Shown here: positions 45,628 through 64,000 of the stretch, piece by piece
Numbering within the stretch: the first letter of the stretch is position 1
How the letters are laid out: each line of letters starts with the position of its first letter
NCBI RefSeq assembly: GCF_032118995.1
Contig: NC_092650.1
Coordinates: 16,363,501 to 16,427,500, forward strand
Direction: 5' to 3'
DNA: 64,000 nt
Origin: Asterias amurensis
Taxonomy: Eukaryota > Echinodermata > Asteroidea > Forcipulatida > Asteriidae
The notes under the pieces: generated by a model
The model's database searches: none
Seen by the model: only the letters and a program-made list of their open reading frames with translations
Told to the model about the DNA's origin: nothing
Position numbers and translations under genes: made by a program

Positions 45628-46334
45628 CAGGATAAGCAGAGCTAGCTGTGTTTTGAATGATGAGGCCAGTTTATGTTTTGATACCCATTAAATTTTGTGG
45701 ATCAAGTTGTTGGACATGACATGAATCCCCACTCACAGTGGAATGAAAATGTATGTAATATGACCACCTGTAGAAGTTTCAGCTTCATTGCTCTTAACGC
45801 TTTTGAGAAAAAAAGGTGAAAATCACTGATGTTATCATGAGAGTCTCGTAAATACCCGTATAGTGGTTAGTACATTGTACATGCTTCCAGTGCTGAAAAC
45901 TATTTGTGTGACATTTTTTACTCATTTCTCAAGAACTGCAGCACCTCAGCAATATTTTAAGTGAAGATTTTTTACCATCATTATCTTCAAACCCTGTAAA
46001 GGCTGAGTCATGCTGCAGCATTAACGAAAACGCTAACGGTGCGCTAACGGTGTATTCTATTGGTTGAATTGCTCGACACAAAATACACACAGGCTCATTC
46101 AACCAATTGAATGGGTTTTCTTTGCGTTGCAATTGGTATCGTTTTTGTTATTGCGTAAATCTATGTCCACTGTTTGTATCTTGTATCCTACCAAAAGTAC
46201 ACAAACCCTTTTAAGGGGTTTAACAATGTCTGATGCATTCAGCAGCCACTGCCAGACCCAGACATACAAGGGCAATACCAAAGCCTACGAGCAGCCTTCT
46301 ACTTTGTATTAAACCATAAAGTAAGGAGAAATCT

Positions 46335-46577
46335 GGGCCCAATTTCATAGAGCTGCTTAAGCACAAAATTGTGCTTAAACAAAAAAATCCTTGCTTAGTA
46401 AAATCAGATTTCTGGCCAAGACTCCACTCAATTGTTATGCTAAGTGAACAACGGCTAAATACCAGTCACAAGCAATATATATGGCATGAAATTTTGGCCA
46501 GTAATATGTGTAAAATAAGCGAGCTATTTTCGTGCTTAAGCAAATTTTTTGCTTAAGCAGCTCTATGAAATTGGCCC
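46335..46577. repeat. Family H repeat, full length
   Basis: GGGCCCAATTTCATAGAGCT at the left, AGCTCTATGAAATTGGCCCC at the right, with GCTTAAGCA next to each end. Outer parts are nearly perfect inverted repeats. Confidence 0.8.
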
Positions 46578-46984
46578 CTGTCCTTTATCTATAGTGTGTA
46601 CAGCACAGAGGAAGAGTTCTCATAGGGATATTCAAACCCCTTCTCGCGCAATAAGTGTTCATGAGTGATACTGTAACTGAAAAGATTGATTTGCCTTCAC
46701 GACGACTTTTGTCGCAAGTTGCTTCCTTTTTGTTTTGCTTCGATACTATATATACATGTACACACAGCGGACATTACCAAACCCCAGCATTGATTACTTC
46801 CTGTACAGTCATCCATGTATTGTACATGTTTGTCATTGTACAGTCAGATGGTTTGACAAATCGATACAAAAAAACAGATGAAACAACTATTTATACAATA
46901 ATTGACCCCCAAAACATGGTCCTGAGGTTACACAACTGCTATCTTTTGTTTAGAGGTTAGAATTTATATTCTAGGGAAGATGAG

Positions 46985-47460
46985 TATACTGAGGACACTT
47001 TTGGTTAACAGTATTGTCCAAGGCCCACACTTCGTGTATCACAACTTATATATAAAATAACAAACCTGTGAAAATTTAGACTCAATCGGTCATCGGAGTC
47101 GGGGAAAAAATAACAGGGAAACCCACTCTTGTGTCCGCATGTTTCGCCGTGTCATGACATGTCTTTAAAATAAATCCGTAATTCTCGCTATCGAGAATTT
47201 AATTGTTTTAATGTTTTCTCAAAAAGTAGGGCATTTCATGGAACAATATTTAAAGAGAAGTCTTTCACCAATACCTTCTGTAAACCCTGTAAATAATTTG
47301 TAAACCTTAAAGAGAAGTCTTTCACCAGTAGCTTCTGTAAACCCTGTAAATAATTTGTAAACCTTAAAGAAAAGTCTTTCACCAGTAGCTTCTGTAAACC
47401 CTGTAAATAATTTGTGAATCTGTGAACCTTTTTTCTTCTTTTCTGTACCAAAAGTGCACT
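46985..47460 (+). repeat. MITE family B with a 57-bp triplication
   Basis: Sense copy whose 3' part holds three units of 57 bp (47251, 47308 and 47365), each TAAAGAGAAGTCTTTCACC to AATTTGTAAACC. The left terminus is decayed. Confidence 0.85.
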
Positions 47461-47669
47461 TTTGGTAATCACTTTTAAAATGAATGATAAAAACATAACT
47501 GCTTTGAAATACAGCAGCTCATGACGTGTGTAAAGAAATTTGAGATACATTTAACCTCACAGCATTGTAAAAAAGATATCAGATTTTGTTCCCCACAATT
47601 TGAAGCTGAAAAGCGTTACTGTCAATAACATTTTTCAGATTATCTTTTCCTACACGGGAAGAATGATCC

Positions 47670-47897
47670 TTAAAGGAAGAGTTGTCTTGAATCGGGCGAG
47701 TTGGTCTTTAAAAAAGGGTTTGAAACCGTACGTTATAAAATGCATATGGTTGGATAGTTTAAAAGTAGAAATTAATGATCCACACAAACATGCTCAGAAA
47801 CTGCAGTTTTCCTTTTACGTCGCAAAGGGACACGGTCGGCCATTAACTATGGGAGTCACAAATTTGACTCTACAAAATGGCCGATCCCGTTTGCTCG
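47670..47897. repeat. Foldback element family C, right arm lost
   Basis: TTAAAGGAAGAGTTGTCTTG and GTCACAAATTTGAC at the centre; stops at GGCCGATCCCGTTTG. The open frame 47600-48061 runs through it and is not supported as a gene. Confidence 0.7.
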
Positions 47898-49685
47898 CTT
47901 CATACTTCAAAATGAAATGTTTCTCAAAATGCTATTTACTGTCGAAAGCTGCAGCACACTTCTTATTTCTATTAATTTTAAGAGCGATTACTAACGTATA
48001 TACATGTAATCCCTTTAAAGTACTTGTTTCTCATGGAATGGGACTATTAAACTATTATTGAAAACCAAAAGCTGCAATTTAGTAAGACTATCTGTTACAT
48101 CTTCGACCACAATATCAAGTACTGTTTTATTTCTCAATCACAAAACAATGTTACTTTCTAAAACAAGTGTTCCTGTCACATAACATACACTTGTACAATT
48201 GTTTGACAATAATCCGATATCCAATTTATTAAACATTTACAACTGCTTTGACTAACTCTTCATACCATTTCAAAACACTGGGATTTTGTTGACCATGGAA
48301 TATTTTCTTCATGCAGAGAGCAATCCAATGACAAATTTAGGTAAAATAAATGTAGATGATATTAAAACTTATGATTAATATTATTATCTATACATTACAT
48401 TATATACAACATAGCCAATTATTAATAGACATCCATTGCAAAGGACCGTTTTATACCTCTATATATTACTTGATATTAATACTTAATATTCATTAATATA
48501 AAAAAAGCGGATACTCCTTTGGGTTTTTGAGATTGAAAGAAACAGACAGAAAACAATTATTTTTCAAAAATAAAACTTGACAGGAATGGTCAATAATATA
48601 AGTTTTCTCAATCAATTTCAGCAAATGAGCAGCCAATTTAACCACCAAGCTATTCTTTTTCGCACGAAATTGAATGCTACTGAAAAGGGTCATTCAATTT
48701 CGTTTTATGATTAGTCAAATGTAACGTTGCGTCTTCGTTTTAACAAAATAATAACTCATCAAAGCAGCATTCAAATTCGCAGACGCTTCTTTAGGCTTGT
48801 GTGTCACGAAAAAGAACGACAATATGCTAAATTGAACGGTGTTAAAGGAATCTGCCTCGACTCAAAACGAAATTGAAAGGCCGAATTCTGAATTTGAAAC
48901 ACAGTAACAACTGGAGAGGCAAAACGGCTTAAACTCGAAAGCATGAAAATGAAATTGGCTGCTCATTTTCTGAATTTGACCGAGAAAACCTATACTTTTA
49001 AGATAAATTAAAATAATATATGCCCTAATGTATGAATAGAGGACACAAAGGATCTGAAAAGATCGATAACGCCTTCAAATGGAACAAGTTTTTCTCTTTT
49101 CCCCCTCCCCAAAAATCCTGCCAAACTTCATTAAACTGCCTTAGCGCAATAAAGTGCGAAGCACCTCAAAACTGTGCTTAGCAGATAAAGTACTCATGTG
49201 TGTTATATTCACCATTTGTGACTGGTACCCTTACTTTTGCTTAGCAGAAATTGATAAGCTCTTTTTTTCTGCTTAACCAGCTTTTTACAAAGCATGTCGT
49301 GGCTGTTTGGTTACATAAAGATTTGAAATGGTCATCTCGTCTTCATAGATAACATATTTTTGAAATAACATACACAAATTGTTTTGTAGAGTTCACAATG
49401 CTGGTAATACAGAAATTGGTAGTCAATGTACATGGTCAAATTTTCTGCATTGTCAAAGGTTTGACATTTCTTATCATATGGCAACATGTATATGAGAATG
49501 AAAATGTTTTTCCCCTTTATAAGAAGAAAACAATAGGAGCACTGGTTCCTAGATAATGGCCTTGAAAAAATAACCCTTATACAAAGAGGAATAATACATA
49601 CCTGTGAAGTTGAACGGTTTCAAATAAAATTGTCAACACCCTCGGAAAAACATTAGAAGCAAGAGTAGGAGAGTTAAACTTCGTC
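47898..49685. other. Intergenic DNA between RBM39 and ATP6V0D1
   Basis: No gene. A diverged family H-like fragment lies at about 49130-49310 (CTGTGCTTAGCAGATAAAG, TTTGCTTAGCAGAAATTG). Otherwise AT-rich. Confidence 0.4.
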
Positions 49686-50022
49686 TTAAAGGAACGTTAC
49701 AGAATTGGTAAGAAACGAAAAATGTGAAGATCACAGATTTACATAAAACTTACACGGTCTAATGATGATGATAGTAGAAAACATCCCTTGAAATATTTCT
49801 GTCTGAAATAAATAAATGAACTTCCCGATTTGAGTTTATTGCTCAGTGAGTGTTTTACTCATTTTTGTTTTTGCATCAATGTCGTGCAAAATGTGTAATT
49901 GGTTTTTCACTATTCTCTCGTGACCCAGATGGACGATCGCTCTCAAACTTCTACAGGTTTGTCAGTTTATGTAGATGGTGGATTAAAAAATGCTTTACAT
50001 TAATTCTGTAATGTTCCTTTAA
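49686..50022. repeat. MITE family E
   Basis: TTAA on both sides; left end AGGAACGTTACAGAATT, right end AATTCTGTAATGTTCCT. The interior holds GACCCAGATGGACGATCG and CTACAGGTTTGTCAGTTTAT, related to the shared module of families A and B. It lies about 110 bp beyond the ATP6V0D1 stop codon and includes a TTTATT (49835) that reads as AATAAA on the gene's strand. Confidence 0.75.
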
Positions 50023-50133
50023 TGTAAATAATATAATATTTTGTGTTACTCTCTTTCTTGAGGGATGACTTGACTCTAATCTTGTTGAAGCAGGAACCAA
50101 ACATTGACCGATACTTTTAGGAATATAAACTAT

Positions 50134-53100
50134 TTACAAGATAGGAATGTAGTTATCAATCTTTCCTCGTTGTCTCTGAGCGACGCACTCGGCGATCCAC
50201 ACGATGTTCCTACATTCTTGCTCCTTCAGTTTAATGTACGAGTAGAAAACACCGTAGTGAAACTGCTGCATGAAGCCGTTCACATTGAGCTTGACCTAAA
50301 AGAATGACACATAATAACAACGAGAATTTATGTAAAATTTTGCATTGAATTTTGAGGTTGAACAAAGAATTGACTAGAGTGGTATTCGCACCAACGACCT
50401 CCGAATTGGCTTAAGGCTTGTGCTTACCTCGTGCTCAAAGAATTTATCCTCGAGCGTCTTGTCCCCGGGGTTGGTTCCAGCACCATCGAAGAGTTGTTTG
50501 TACTCCTAGAAATTGTGACATGAAATTTTGTTTATGAGTAAGTATTTCTCAATAATGGACATGAGGAATTATTTGTGCTTACTACTATTTCTGCTATAGT
50601 TAGCGAAAATGTGCTTACCATTAAGCTATAAAATTGTCTGCTGGTAACATTTTCCATTGCGTTGACTAACTATTTGAAACCATGATGGGTTGTGCCTGGT
50701 GGAGACTCTGTGCAGATGTGTGGATGCATTCACCACAGCACAATATTGCAGGCTGACATAGTGTATCCATCATTCAAAAATATGTGGCGCTTATTTTGAA
50801 AAGTCACACAATAAGAGGCTGCTCATATTTCAAGCAATCAATCAATAACACATTTATTTCCACATTCACATCACATGGAGGCCTCATCCTAAAAGCCGAG
50901 GCTTGTGGCGGATGTGCCCGTTTCAAGATTACAGAACAAAACGTGCATATCCGTCAGGTATGGTGGGACTATGTTTGAATGACCTTCTTTCATAATAGCA
51001 CTATGTAATTGTTTATAAGGTGCTGTTGCACAATATGCTAGATAATAAGCGTTTACAAAGCGAATATTATATACACTTACAGCGTAGTTATCGGCCACTG
51101 CTCTGACCTGGTCGTAGTCGTCACATTTGGCTAGAGCAGCGAGGCCGTCTGGGTAGAGTTGTCCGCATCGTGGGTACAGCTTGAATCGATCTTCCTTTGT
51201 CAATTCAGTACCGAATGAGTTGATTGTAATGATGAATGCTCGGCGATCTGCTTCAAACTACAAACAAGAAGGACACAAAACTATGAATTGTACAATCTGA
51301 TGCTGTTTTGGTTTGATGATGAGGTCTTTTAAAAACTGTTCCAGAAAAACAAACAGACAACACAAAACTGTGGATATGATTTTGTCATTCTGAAATATGT
51401 AGTTGTTCCATGGTGGAGAAGGAATTTATGTAAACAAAGAACTATTAAATATACAGAAGGTCTTTTCATACTATCAGTGTTGGATCCGTGTCGAAATTTA
51501 TGCGGATCAGGTCCAACTTTTCAACAAAGATTAAAATTGCTCCGCTTTCACACTAGCTCTGCCTGGTATCAGCTTTTGGGTTTACACGTGTATGTTTTGA
51601 TCCGTGTATTGTGCGATCGTTTCACACTGCCAGACCCCTACAAAGGAATAGTGATTAAACGGCAGATTGTTCAAACACCCTATCTTCAATTCTGAAATGT
51701 AGAAAGTCTTACCCCAAGAATTGTACACATGACGTCAGCAGTGGCCCCTCCAAGCTCATCGCAGAACTTGTAGAATGCTTCCAGGTAGGCTTTGTAGAGT
51801 GTGTTACGAATAATCTCAATATTCATCTCGTCCAGATCCTGCTCCGAGATACACTCCTGGAAGAAGGGGGCTGGTGAGAGAGCAACGAAGAAGAGAACAG
51901 AGTTAGTCTTAATGAATTCAACTAAATTAAAAACCCTTTAAATAACCTAAATACTCTTTGGTGATGTTTCCCAGTGAGTTGACCCAACCCTTCAAAACCA
52001 TTCAACTGCATTAGTTTTTTAAGGTGGCACAACTTTGTTCATGTGTGTACTGTGAGGATGCATTCACCAAACAAAAATAAAAACTGGTTCATATAATAGC
52101 GCATTTTACAAAAATGTATCAATGCACTTTAGATTTAGTGCCCTGCAGCCAATTTCACGAAACACTGGGATTAACCCTTTGACGAGGTAGGACGTGTTAA
52201 ATTCAGATACAAAACTGAACTCGTCATAAGTCCTAATATTAATCCTAAGTTAGGAATAGTTTGGTAAAATGACAGCAGGTCACTGGGCCTTTAACATTCC
52301 TATAAGCTTTCTCAGCTCTCTGGGGAGTTTACACCCTCGAACTGCCGGGGTGCTCCAAAGCACAACCACAACTACTACTTTCACAGGTTCCCACAAATTT
52401 CATTTGTCCTCTGTTTTGTTTGTTTTGTTTGTCATTTCCTGTTCCACGAAGTTACAGACCGGATTTTTATCCAACCCAGTATTGTGTCTAATTTTGTTCC
52501 TTGTACGTACTTTTCAGCGGTTTTGATCACTGGCCTTGCAGAAATGATAGAATAGTATTTTACCAAGTTGTGTGTCCACAATAATAGCGTTGTACAGATC
52601 GGCGGGTGTCGTGGCAACATTGACAGCCTCCATTTGCTCGAAGCTTCCCAAGGGATGACACTTTGGTATGAGCTCCGAGATGGAACGCTGATGCAGGGTA
52701 CCAGTGATGAGTAGAATGATATTGTCGATCATGTAGCTGTACCTGTCAAGACGGATTGCAAAAAAAAAAACAGGGTTAAAATTGAGGTTGATATAAGTTT
52801 GGAAAAGCACCGAAGCACCCGAATCATTAGTCGAGCCTTGTCAAATTCATTTTGTTTTTCTTTAAAAATCTGTGAAACTGACACCAAGGTATCGTTTTGT
52901 TTGCTTTTTGTAAACACATTCATACATCTCCACCTGCAATGGCCTGATACCAGCATGAGGGGCAGACTGTTGGGCACACAGGCTCTTGACATTGATGTCT
53001 AAGCCCCCCAGGTGCCTTCACACTTAGAAATCACTTGCAGTTTGTTTTGGGATTCTATTGCTCTGTTCTATTAAAGCCATTATACACTTTCAGCACAGAA

Positions 53101-55673
53101 AAAATTTTTTCACAGATTTACAAATAACTTACAGGGTTTACAAAAGGTAATGGTGAAAGACTTCTCTTGAAATATTATTCCATGAAATGCTTTACTTTTC
53201 GAGAAAACATTAAAACAATTACCAGTTCTCGTTGCCGAGAATTACGGGTTTATTTTAAACACATGTCATGACACGGCGAAACATGCAGAAACAAGGGTTT
53301 TCCCCATTATTTTCTCCCGACTCCGATGATCGATTGAGCCTAAATTTTCACAGGTTTGTCATTTGTTTTATCAGTTGTGATACACGAAGTGTGGGCCTTT
53401 GGACAATACTGTTTACCGAAAGTGTATAATGGCTTTAATGCTTTCAGACATGACCAGACATACCATTGTAGTTAGAGCCATGTTCAGATTTCGTGTACCA
53501 AAGGTGAACTTGGATTTTTGATTCAGTGACAAAGGAATCTAGGAATGAATCCATTTAAATATAACTCAATAGAGCTAACAAATAACAAAAGTCTGAAACT
53601 TGTTTTAGGAGGTATGTTGAAATGACGGGCAGTTCCACATTTTGATAACCTTTGGAGTTATAGATTCCAGGGAGCTTTTGGGAAAATTATCTTCAGTGCT
53701 TAGAAAGTAGATCAAAGGCAGACTTTCAAAGAGTCCGAGTTCAGATGAAAGTCTGGAATGTCTCGTCTCTGGACCTTTGTTGCTAAAAACACCTTAAACA
53801 TTTCTTCCGGCACTTTCTTTTCCTTACGTGATAAAGTCCAGGAACTTGGACAATGGTTCCACAGCATGATTACGGAGATGTTGAAATTCAACCACAAGCT
53901 TTTCTTTAAGTCTGTCGTCAATAACTGATACTGTGAGAGGAGACGGCTCATTTTGAAGGAAGTTTCCGTAGTCTGTACTCTGCAGATGCAGCTTTAGATC
54001 TGCAAAGAAAATAATCATTAAGAAATAATCAATAACAAGACAAAAATAGTCAACTGCAGGTTTTTTAGTTGACAATTTATTTACTTTTATTTACTTTTCT
54101 GTGAAAATTCATATCAGTCAGGTAATTCGCAGAGCCGAGCTAAACATTTGTCAGAACAATTTCAATCTATTTGAGAAAATTCCACGTTAGAACCTCAGTT
54201 TGTCATGGTTGATGCAGTTTTTTTTAAAGTCAGGTTGGTTACCATCAAACTGATTGAAGTACGCTTGATTGATGTCATACTTTAAATCCAAGCTGGGGAA
54301 ATAAACACTACCAAGTGAATGTTGTTTTGTTTGTAAATACTTCACAAAATCATTTTGAATGGTAAGCCAAGCTGCCAGTTGGATAACTTTCCGTATGGCT
54401 CCAGCACCTTTTCACTTATTTTTACAAAAAGGGATATCGCATTGGATTGAGGTAAACTAGATACTATTGATATTACATTGGTTAAATGAAGCAAATGTTT
54501 AAATAACAATTAAACAATTTGAACAAACGAAAGACACTGTGAAAGAGTAAAAGAGGCAGCACCAAAGTCGAAAATAAAAGTTTTAGTAAAATAAAGCCTA
54601 GAGCCCTAGTTATTTAACGCAAACATGGCTTTGATTTTTTGAAATAAGTACATATATACAAAATAATTAATAAATTAAAGCCATTGGACCCTTTCGGTTC
54701 GGAAAAAAAAAAGTTCACAGATTTACAAATAACTTACAGGGTTTACAGAAGGTAATGGTGAAAGCATTCTCTTGAAATATTAGTCCATGAAATGCTTTAC
54801 TTTTTGAGAAAACAGCAAAACAATATAAATTCTTCTTAACAAGAATTACGGATTTATTTTCAACACATGTCATGACACGGCTGAAACAAGGGTGGGGTTT
54901 TCCGTTGTTTTCTCCCGACTCCGATGACCGATTGAGCCTAAATTTTCACAGGTTTGTTAGGACCCTATTTGATATAGAAGTTGTGGTACACAAAGTGTGG
55001 GCCTTGGACAACACTGTTTAACGAAAGGGTCCATGGCTTTAAAAGGCTACCTATTGTATAAACTTGTATTGTAAGGGTAAATCATAAAATATTTCCCCTA
55101 TCATTTTCCCTCCCTTCTCTTTAAATGCCCCGCCCCTTTGTTCGACAGAGCTTTTCCACTAAATTAAATCTACTTACGACGAGTCTAACTCTAATAAATG
55201 TTATTATTATTGTAAACACAAAAGTGAAAAGTTTCCGTATGGCGCCATCACTTTTTCATTCGATATGAAGTAATATAGTATAGTATCCAATTTACCTCAA
55301 TGAGATATCCCTTTTTGTAAAAATGAATGAAAAAGTGGTGGCGCCATACGGAAAGTTATCCCACAAAAGGATCCATGACTTATTGAAATATTTGTATAAA
55401 ATATATGAAAACGTGATGTCGACTGCAATGCAATGTAATGATTGTGTTGTTTGCTGGTGGTGCACGCAATGCATCACGAGTTCTGATAAAAAAAAAATTA
55501 AAGAAATGTGCATGAGAACATATTGTCCGGAAACTGGGCCAACACTCACCTTCTAAAATTTCACATTGGACAAGATTTAAGTAATCCGGTTGCCTCAAGA
55601 TCCCTCCTTTAAATCCTCTAACGAGGGCCTCGAGATACCCGTCGTTAATGTTGAAATACATTTCGGTCATCAT
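50134..55673 (-). CDS. ATP6V0D1: V-type proton ATPase subunit d, complete
   Basis: Seven exons on the minus strand, in transcript order 55673-55550, 53999-53828, 52742-52564, 51870-51713, 51257-51081, 50505-50428 and 50295-50134, join in frame to 349 residues (human ATP6V0D1 351). It is the soluble Vo subunit that sits on the proteolipid ring and couples it to the central stalk (D/F) of the proton pump of lysosomes and endosomes. Recognisable blocks: [127 protein letters not shown] and the end KIDNYIPIL (human IPIF). Start: two adjacent ATG codons; the first (55673) follows CAAA. Whether this lineage has a second d gene cannot be seen. All junctions are GT/AG and phase-consistent. Confidence 0.95.
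50350..50413 (-). repeat. SINE fragment in the 132-bp intron 6 of ATP6V0D1
   Basis: GAGGTTGAACAAAGAATTGA and CTAGAGTGGTATTCGCACC are the antisense tail and B-box region of the SINE family at 57341 and 59587. It fills about half of intron 6 (50296-50427) and stops about 14 bp from the exon 6 donor. Confidence 0.7.
52145..52275. repeat. Family G-like fragment, ATP6V0D1 intron 3
   Basis: GCCAATTTCACGAAACACTG, AACTCGTCATAAGTCC and AATCCTAAGTTAGGAATAG, as at 10100-10225. Confidence 0.55.
53071..53438 (-). repeat. MITE family B, ATP6V0D1 intron 2
   Basis: TTAAAGCCATTATACACTTT to AGTGTATAATGGCTTTAA; antisense to the window. The matching outer changes at both ends (TATACAC and GTGTATA) are symmetrical. 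Confidence 0.9.
54381..54572. repeat. Family D palindromic element, diverged
   Basis: GGATAACTTTCCGTATGGCT at the left, GAGGCAGCACCAAAG at the right; interior TTTTTACAAAAAGGGATATC. In ATP6V0D1 intron 1. Confidence 0.6.
54675..55042 (-). repeat. MITE family B, ATP6V0D1 intron 1
   Basis: TTAAAGCCATTGGACCC to GGGTCCATGGCTTTAA, central palindrome TTCTTCTTAACAAGAA. Confidence 0.9.
55229..55360. repeat. Family D palindromic element
   Basis: AGTTTCCGTATGGCGCCATC and GGTGGCGCCATACGGAAAGT as near-perfect inverted ends, about 132 bp. In ATP6V0D1 intron 1. Confidence 0.85.
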
Positions 55674-56412
55674 TTTGCCTCTCGAAAGTTGTGCCGACTC
55701 GCACAAAGTCTAGTCCTGAACTAAAATGATGATCTCATTAATTTTTAGAGCTGTCGATTTAATGAACGATCATGTGACTTTTAGACCATAACAGACGTAC
55801 AGCTCCTCTTTGCGCACTTGCTACGGAAATGATCTAAGGGGTCCGCCGATTGGACACTTATATGCATAATGTTACTTCAGGACCAATGAAAAGATGCTTC
55901 AGCAATAATTCGCAATTGAGCGATCTTATGAGATTATGCCTCTGTGGTATAATTGTATGTTTGATTGTATCGTGTGTACTTTTTACACTTAAACGATTAG
56001 TTTACTTGGGGAGAAAATTCTTCATAATTCTATGTTCGACTTTGGAATCTAAAGTAAAAAACCCAAATTCGACATCACTTTTTTATCGCTAAAAAACTGG
56101 TTCGATCCAGAAGACTTGTTCAAATATGCAAAAAGCCTTTTAGCATTTTAGCCAATCAGGCAGCGGTTCAGTAATCCTTCTTCTCATGGTCGTCAGATAG
56201 TTTCGTACCCGTGCACCCAAGCGGGCTTTACCAATAAGGGGTCGATGTTGCAAACGTCCATAACACGAGGTTGACGTTGATGTGACGTAAATATTATAAT
56301 TAGCCCAATGGTATTTAATGGCATGACACTTTATATTTTTCCTCTTTCAGATTTAGCCACTGGCTCGTGTGGATCGTCTCTGTGAACGTGCGCTCAAAAA
56401 ATCAAACTCATA
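55674..56412. promoter_or_regulatory. Divergent promoter region of ATP6V0D1 and AHCY
   Basis: The two start codons are 739 bp apart on opposite strands. TCATGTGA (55770-55777), an M-box-type E-box of the kind bound by MiT/TFE factors, lies about 97 bp upstream of the ATP6V0D1 start. A CCAAT (56304-56313 region, GCCCAATGG) lies about 100 bp upstream of the AHCY start. TTTTTCCTCTTTCAG ending at 56350 could be a 3' splice site, implying a non-coding AHCY first exon further left. No repeat family was recognised here. Confidence 0.5.
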
Positions 56413-63959
<7,547 letters not shown>

Positions 63960-64000
63960 GTACAATTTTGTTTTCTTATTATGTTATGCTACTTTCCATT

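Noticed and set aside
47236-47550. Antisense open frame of 104 codons with a repeated peptide (TNYLQGLQKLLVKDFSL)
   Set aside because: It is the translation of the 57-bp triplication inside a family B MITE; no start, splice or family support.

Overview
This is a stretch of nuclear DNA from a metazoan. It holds intron-rich genes with GT/AG splice sites, AT-rich intergenic DNA, many short non-autonomous DNA transposons and tRNA-derived SINEs. Five protein-coding genes can be supported. Their proteins are close to vertebrate orthologues, and the repeat families (TTAA-flanked palindromic MITEs and elements that open with 'GGGCCCAATTTCATAGAGC' or 'TTTCCGTATGGCGCCACC') fit an echinoderm, perhaps a sea star. 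That assignment is inference; no marker gene in the window proves it.

Layout. 1.5-3.3 kb: a single-exon gene on + for a protein with a DUF3504 (Crypton-type tyrosine-recombinase-derived) domain that lacks the catalytic residues. 3.3-21.9 kb: gene-free, repeat-rich DNA. 22.0-25.3 kb: SC5D on +, the lathosterol 5-desaturase, complete in three coding exons. 28.1-45.1 kb: RBM39 on +, an RS-domain splicing factor, complete in thirteen coding exons plus a 5' non-coding exon. 50.1-55.7 kb: ATP6V0D1 on -, V-ATPase subunit d, complete in seven exons. 56.4 kb to the right edge: AHCY on +, adenosylhomocysteinase, with six coding exons visible (residues 1-327) and the 3' end outside the window. ATP6V0D1 and AHCY are head to head, with 739 bp between their start codons.

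The genes do not form a pathway. All except the DUF3504 gene are ordinary housekeeping functions: sterol synthesis, splicing, organelle acidification and the methyl cycle. No operon, CRISPR array, rRNA gene or convincing free-standing tRNA gene was seen, and no recognisable LTR or other virus-like element.

The transposon record is the most informative unusual part. At least ten families of small elements recur. Family letters used in this annotation: A, B, C and E are TTAA-flanked; D, G, H, J, L and P are other inverted-repeat families; K and the 1.15-kb element at 19.2 kb are PIF/Harbinger-like with TTA duplications; one hAT copy lies at 59.9 kb. Several insertions are nested and keep readable target-site duplications, which gives a relative order of activity. 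Families A, B and E share internal sequence although their ends differ. The hAT copy carries two CTCF-like motifs, and one SINE is an inverted dimer with an exact 15-bp target duplication. Coordinates of splice sites and repeat ends were read by eye from the sequence; no alignment or database search was run.
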